This document shows, piece by piece, positions 6,301 to 8,159 of a DNA stretch of 8,159 bases. Source of the stretch: an uncultured Clostridia bacterium (GTDB lineage: Bacteria > Bacillota > Clostridia > Oscillospirales > Ruminococcaceae); NCBI GenBank assembly GCA_938014915.1, contig CALLQQ010000020.1:1-8159 (forward strand). The letters run 5' to 3'. The first letter of the stretch is position 1; each line of letters begins with the position of its first letter. A model generated the notes under the pieces. It made no database searches, had not been told where the DNA came from, and saw only the letters and a list, made by a program, of their open reading frames with translations. Both the position numbers and the translations under genes were made by a program.

Positions 6301-6329
6301 ATTATATCATATTTATGCAAATAACACAA
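6301..6329 (-). promoter_or_regulatory. Putative promoter of hpf
   Basis: A perfect -10 TATAAT (6301-6306) lies 17 bp from a weaker -35 TTGTGT (6324-6329). The predicted start is near 6294, about 70 nt before the hpf start codon. The poor -35 leaves open activation or use of another sigma factor. Confidence 0.6.
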
Positions 6330-6404
6330 GAGTTTGGTACAAGAATTTGTTGGTGAAACACAAAATATTGATTAACACTTATCATATAATGTGGGGTAAT
6401 TAAT

Positions 6405-6896
6405 TTATAGTCCCGATGAAATATCATCTATTTCATCTTCACTAAGGACTTTATTGGAATCAAGTATCAAAATTATCTTTTCTTCATATTTACCCACCCC
6501 GATAATATATCTATTCTGAATTTCTGACGACATATTCGGTGGTGGCGCAATTTGCGATCTGCTCAAATCAATAACTTCGTCGACTTCATCAACGATGAAA
6601 CCAACATCGAATTCCCTTACATTAACGACGATGACGCTTGTTCGCTCGTTATATTCGCATTCGCTCCTGCGGAATCTCGTGCGTAAATCTATAAGAGGAA
6701 TGATTTTACCACGCAAGTTGATTATCCCTTTAACATACGTCGGGAAGTCCGGCATCTCGGTCGGATCCTGCATTGATATTATTTCCATTACATTCTTAAT
6801 AGGAATTGCAAAATACTGATTATCTAATATGAATGTAAGATATTTCTGCGTTTCTGTGGATATATCTTCAGCACTTTTCACTGCATATCCTTTCAC
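6405..6896 (-). CDS. cheW: Chemotaxis coupling protein CheW
   Basis: CheW is the cytoplasmic adaptor that links methyl-accepting chemoreceptors to the histidine kinase CheA. The single CheW domain fills most of the 163-residue product. The visible motifs are YLTFILDNQYFAIPIKNVMEI (19-39), the conserved VKGIINLRGKIIPLIDLR stretch (55-72) with R62 at the position important for CheA and receptor coupling, VGFIVDEVDEVIDL (98-111) and the closing strand KIILILDSNKVL (140-151). The frame also opens with ATG at 6911, but no ribosome binding site precedes that codon. The sequence GGAGGGG just inside it sits 6 nt before GTG at 6896, so the GTG start is preferred. The gene has its own promoter (6944-6972) and follows a flagellin gene and its terminator. 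No cheA or receptor gene is nearby in the window. Receiver-domain residues are absent, so it is CheW and not CheV. Confidence 0.93.
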   Translation of the reverse strand: MKGYAVKSAEDISTETQKYLTFILDNQYFAIPIKNVMEIISMQDPTEMPDFPTYVKGIINLRGKIIPLIDLRTRFRRSECEYNERTSVIVVNVREFDVGFIVDEVDEVIDLSRSQIAPPPNMSSEIQNRYIIGVGKYEEKIILILDSNKVLSEDEIDDISSGL

Positions 6897-6943
6897 TAAA
6901 AACCCCTCCATCTATATTTAAATATGAATTTAATAGCTATTTT

Positions 6944-6972
6944 AAGATAGCAAATTGAGTAAAAGAAGTCAA
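6944..6972 (-). promoter_or_regulatory. Putative sigma-A-type promoter of cheW
   Basis: The -35 TTGACT (6967-6972) and -10 TATCTT (6944-6949) are separated by 17 bp. The predicted start near 6937 leaves a leader of about 40 nt before the GTG start of cheW. It lies downstream of the flagellin terminator, so cheW would be expressed independently of the flagellin sigma-D promoter. Confidence 0.6.
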
Positions 6973-7024
6973 TCAAAATTCATCAATTGTTATGAACATC
7001 TAGTTAATTCGGTTGGTTTGCACC

Positions 7025-7059
7025 TTTTAATGAAAATCCACCTGCTGGGCAGGTGGATT
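7025..7059 (-). terminator. Flagellin intrinsic terminator
   Basis: A perfect 11-bp stem (7035-7045 with 7049-7059) has a 3-nt loop and, on the minus strand, is followed by TTCATTAAAA; with the stem end this gives TTTTCATT. It starts 14 nt after the flagellin stop codon. Confidence 0.88.
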
Positions 7060-7079
7060 CTCTGGAGTATCTTCTAGCC
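7025..7079. repeat. 55-bp exact direct repeat, copy 1 (flagellin 3' end and terminator)
   Basis: This segment is identical to 8105-8159, with a 1080-bp offset. It covers the last Gly codon and stop of the flagellin gene, the spacer and the terminator. The flanking bases to the left (CACC versus TTAA) differ, and the window ends at the right edge of copy 2. Confidence 0.97.
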
Positions 7080-7940
7080 AAGAAGTTGTAGAACTGATTG
7101 TGGTTGAACGTTCGCTTGTGCAAGCATAGCTTGTGAAGCTTGTTGTAGAATGCTGTATTTTGTATACTCCATCATTTCCTTAGCCATGTCTGTATCACGG
7201 ATACGGCTTTCAGCAGCTGTTAAGTTTTCACTTGTAGCTGTTAGGTTGTTGATTGTGTACTCTAGACGATTTTGAAGTGCGCCTAGTCCACCTCTTTGTG
7301 AAGATACTGCATTAATAGCGCCGTCAATTACTGCAAGAGCATCTTTAGCTGCATCTTGAGTGCTGACACCATCTTCAGCAAGTGTGTCGATTTTTGTATC
7401 TTCTGTTCCGATAGCGTCGGACTTCATGCTAGCAACATTTAGCTCAACAATTTCAAAGTCATTGCCATTAGCGCCAACTTGGAATTTTAGTGATGCTCCA
7501 TCAGCGTCTGCATCATCAAGATTCCCGTCGATTAGGCTGATTCCGTTGAACTTAGTTGAATCACCGATTCTGTCAATCTCTGCAATAAGATTGTCGAATT
7601 CGTTCTGAATGTTCTCACGGTCAACATCATCTTCGTATACGCCGTTAGCCGATTGAACTGCAAGCTCCCTCATTCTTTGTAAGATTGAATGTGTTTCTTG
7701 TAGTGCACCCTCAGCCGTTTGGATTAGAGAAATTCCGTCTTGTGCGTTCCTTGTCGCTGTATCAAGACCACGAATTTGCCCTCTCATCTTCTCAGAAATT
7801 GCAAGACCTGCTGCGTCGTCGCCAGCTCTGTTAATTCTGAATCCCGAAGATAATTTTTCCGTCGACTTTGTTGTAAAGCTAACGTTCTTTGTCATTTGGT
7901 TGTTCGCATTAATTGCTGGTAAGTTATGTTGTACTACCAT
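7074..7940 (-). CDS. Flagellin
   Basis: This is the filament subunit, exported by the flagellar type III system and polymerised outside the cell. The 288-residue protein is compact, like B. subtilis Hag, with only a short middle segment (about 140-200) in place of the D2/D3 domains. The N-terminal D0/D1 part starts MVVQHNLPAINANN and contains STEKLSSGFRINRAGDDAAG (26-45), AISEKMRGQIRGL and QRMRELAVQSANG (88-100). That last stretch closely matches the TLR5-recognised site of Salmonella FliC. The C-terminal D1/D0 part contains LGALQNRLEYTINNL (219-233), ESRIRDTDMAKEM (244-256) and ends QSVLQLLG. ATG at 7940 is chosen because it gives the family N-terminus and has AAGGAGG 8 nt upstream; an in-frame ATG at 7979 lies in the leader hairpin. 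A sigma-D-like promoter lies about 80 nt upstream, and a terminator follows. The end of a second flagellin gene lies just upstream. It is a fliC/hag homologue. Confidence 0.97.
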   Translation of the reverse strand: MVVQHNLPAINANNQMTKNVSFTTKSTEKLSSGFRINRAGDDAAGLAISEKMRGQIRGLDTATRNAQDGISLIQTAEGALQETHSILQRMRELAVQSANGVYEDDVDRENIQNEFDNLIAEIDRIGDSTKFNGISLIDGNLDDADADGASLKFQVGANGNDFEIVELNVASMKSDAIGTEDTKIDTLAEDGVSTQDAAKDALAVIDGAINAVSSQRGGLGALQNRLEYTINNLTATSENLTAAESRIRDTDMAKEMMEYTKYSILQQASQAMLAQANVQPQSVLQLLG

Positions 7941-7965
7941 TACTATTCCTCCTTGATTTTCGTTT

Positions 7966-7987
7966 CTTAAAGTATCCATACTTTAAG
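7966..7987 (-). promoter_or_regulatory. Leader hairpin with GGA loop, candidate CsrA binding site
   Basis: A perfect inverted repeat of two 10-nt arms (7966-7975 and 7978-7987) lies in the flagellin 5' leader, about 15 nt upstream of the Shine-Dalgarno sequence. Read on the transcript, the top of the hairpin is GUAUGGAUAC. Opening the A-U closing pairs gives the hexaloop AUGGAU, which fits the CsrA-preferred ANGGA in a loop. The Shine-Dalgarno AAGGAGGA supplies a second GGA, the two-site layout known for B. subtilis hag. Confidence 0.6.
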
Positions 7988-8000
7988 TATGTTTTTTAGA

Positions 8001-8015
8001 AAAGCATTTTGCTTT
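8001..8015 (-). repeat. Second small hairpin in the flagellin leader
   Basis: AAAGCA (8001-8006) pairs with TGCTTT (8010-8015) across a 3-nt loop. It sits near the predicted 5' end of the flagellin mRNA, upstream of the GGA hairpin. It may protect the transcript end or do nothing. Confidence 0.4.
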
Positions 8016-8025
8016 CTTGTTCTAT

Positions 8026-8053
8026 ATATCGGTAGGGAAAATAAAAAGATTAG
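8026..8053 (-). promoter_or_regulatory. Sigma-D (sigma-28)-like flagellin promoter
   Basis: The minus strand carries CCGATAT (8026-8032), the characteristic -10 of flagellar sigma-28 promoters. A weak -35 match, CTAA instead of TAAA, lies 17 bp upstream (8050-8053). The predicted start near 8018 gives a leader of about 80 nt. Confidence 0.65.
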
Positions 8054-8104
8054 CTTATTTATAAAAAACTTTATTATAAAACTGTTAACTTTAATCTTCT
8101 TTAA

Positions 8105-8139
8105 TTTTAATGAAAATCCACCTGCTGGGCAGGTGGATT
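8105..8139 (-). terminator. Terminator of the upstream flagellin copy
   Basis: The same 11-bp stem and 3-nt loop as at 7035-7059 recurs at 8115-8139, with the same U-rich tail on the minus strand. It separates the upstream flagellin copy from the sigma-D promoter of the complete flagellin gene. Confidence 0.85.
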
Positions 8140-8153
8140 CTCTGGAGTATCTT

Positions 8154-8159
8154 CTAGCC
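8154..8159 (-). CDS. Second flagellin gene, 3' end only (last Gly codon and stop)
   Basis: Only GGC TAG is inside the window. The call rests on the identity of this end, including spacer and terminator, with the 3' end of the complete flagellin gene at 7025-7079. The gene would lie upstream in the same direction, giving a tandem flagellin arrangement. An artefactual repeat end of the same gene cannot be excluded. Confidence 0.55.
   Translation of the reverse strand, partial: G

Larger units (their letters stand above)
8105..8159. repeat. 55-bp exact direct repeat, copy 2 (at window end)
   Basis: This copy is identical over all 55 bases to 7025-7079 and ends exactly at the last base of the window. 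It carries the same flagellin terminal codon, stop and terminator hairpin. Confidence 0.97.

Noticed and set aside
6595..6819. Plus-strand open frame opposite cheW
   Set aside because: Antisense shadow of a well-conserved CheW domain.
7360..7608. Plus-strand open frame opposite the flagellin middle region
   Set aside because: Low-complexity Ser/Ala-rich translation antisense to flagellin; no start signal.
8105..8159. The terminal repeat as a mobile-element end or attachment site
   Set aside because: Its content is simply the flagellin 3' end and terminator, so gene duplication and an assembly break explain it without a mobile element.

Overview
The window reads as chromosomal DNA from a motile, low-to-mid GC Gram-positive bacterium of the Clostridia, probably Lachnospiraceae-like. 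The pointers are a short flagellin starting MVVQHN, a T-box riboswitch ahead of pheST, a long-form hibernation factor, an acpS-nnr gene pair and Bacillota-type AGGAGG ribosome binding sites. No ribosomal RNA, tRNA, transposase, CRISPR array or defence gene is visible, and I see no undescribed multi-gene system. The most interesting content is regulatory RNA and the two window ends.

Left block (1-2471, minus strand). A promoter at 2443-2471 drives a leader RNA of about 270 nt that has the architecture of a tRNA-Phe T-box (specifier UUC, T-box UGGU, terminator with U-tract). Downstream come a DUF218 (YdcF/SanA-like) membrane protein, pheS, and the first 86 or so codons of pheT. The pheT frame then runs into unrelated AT-rich sequence with three consecutive stops at the window edge. 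One tRNA-Phe-sensing switch therefore appears to control both phenylalanyl-tRNA synthetase subunits and a cell-envelope-type protein.

Central block (2482-5676, plus strand). A divergent promoter only 10 bp from the first starts an operon: an uncharacterised two-helix membrane protein, acpS (overlapping it by ATGA), a bifunctional NAD(P)H-hydrate repair enzyme (nnr, TTG start) and a small lipoprotein. A 17-bp hairpin at 5639-5676 closes it and probably also terminates the convergent gene that follows.

Right block (5703-8159, minus strand). In transcription order, this holds the end of a second flagellin gene (last codon and stop only), a complete 288-residue flagellin with a sigma-D-type promoter and a structured leader, cheW with its own promoter, and long-form hpf with its own promoter. 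The flagellin leader carries a perfect hairpin that presents GGA in its loop, the signature of a CsrA binding site. The last 55 bases of the window repeat exactly the flagellin 3' end and terminator 1080 bp away. This suggests tandem flagellin copies and an assembly that stopped in the shared repeat.
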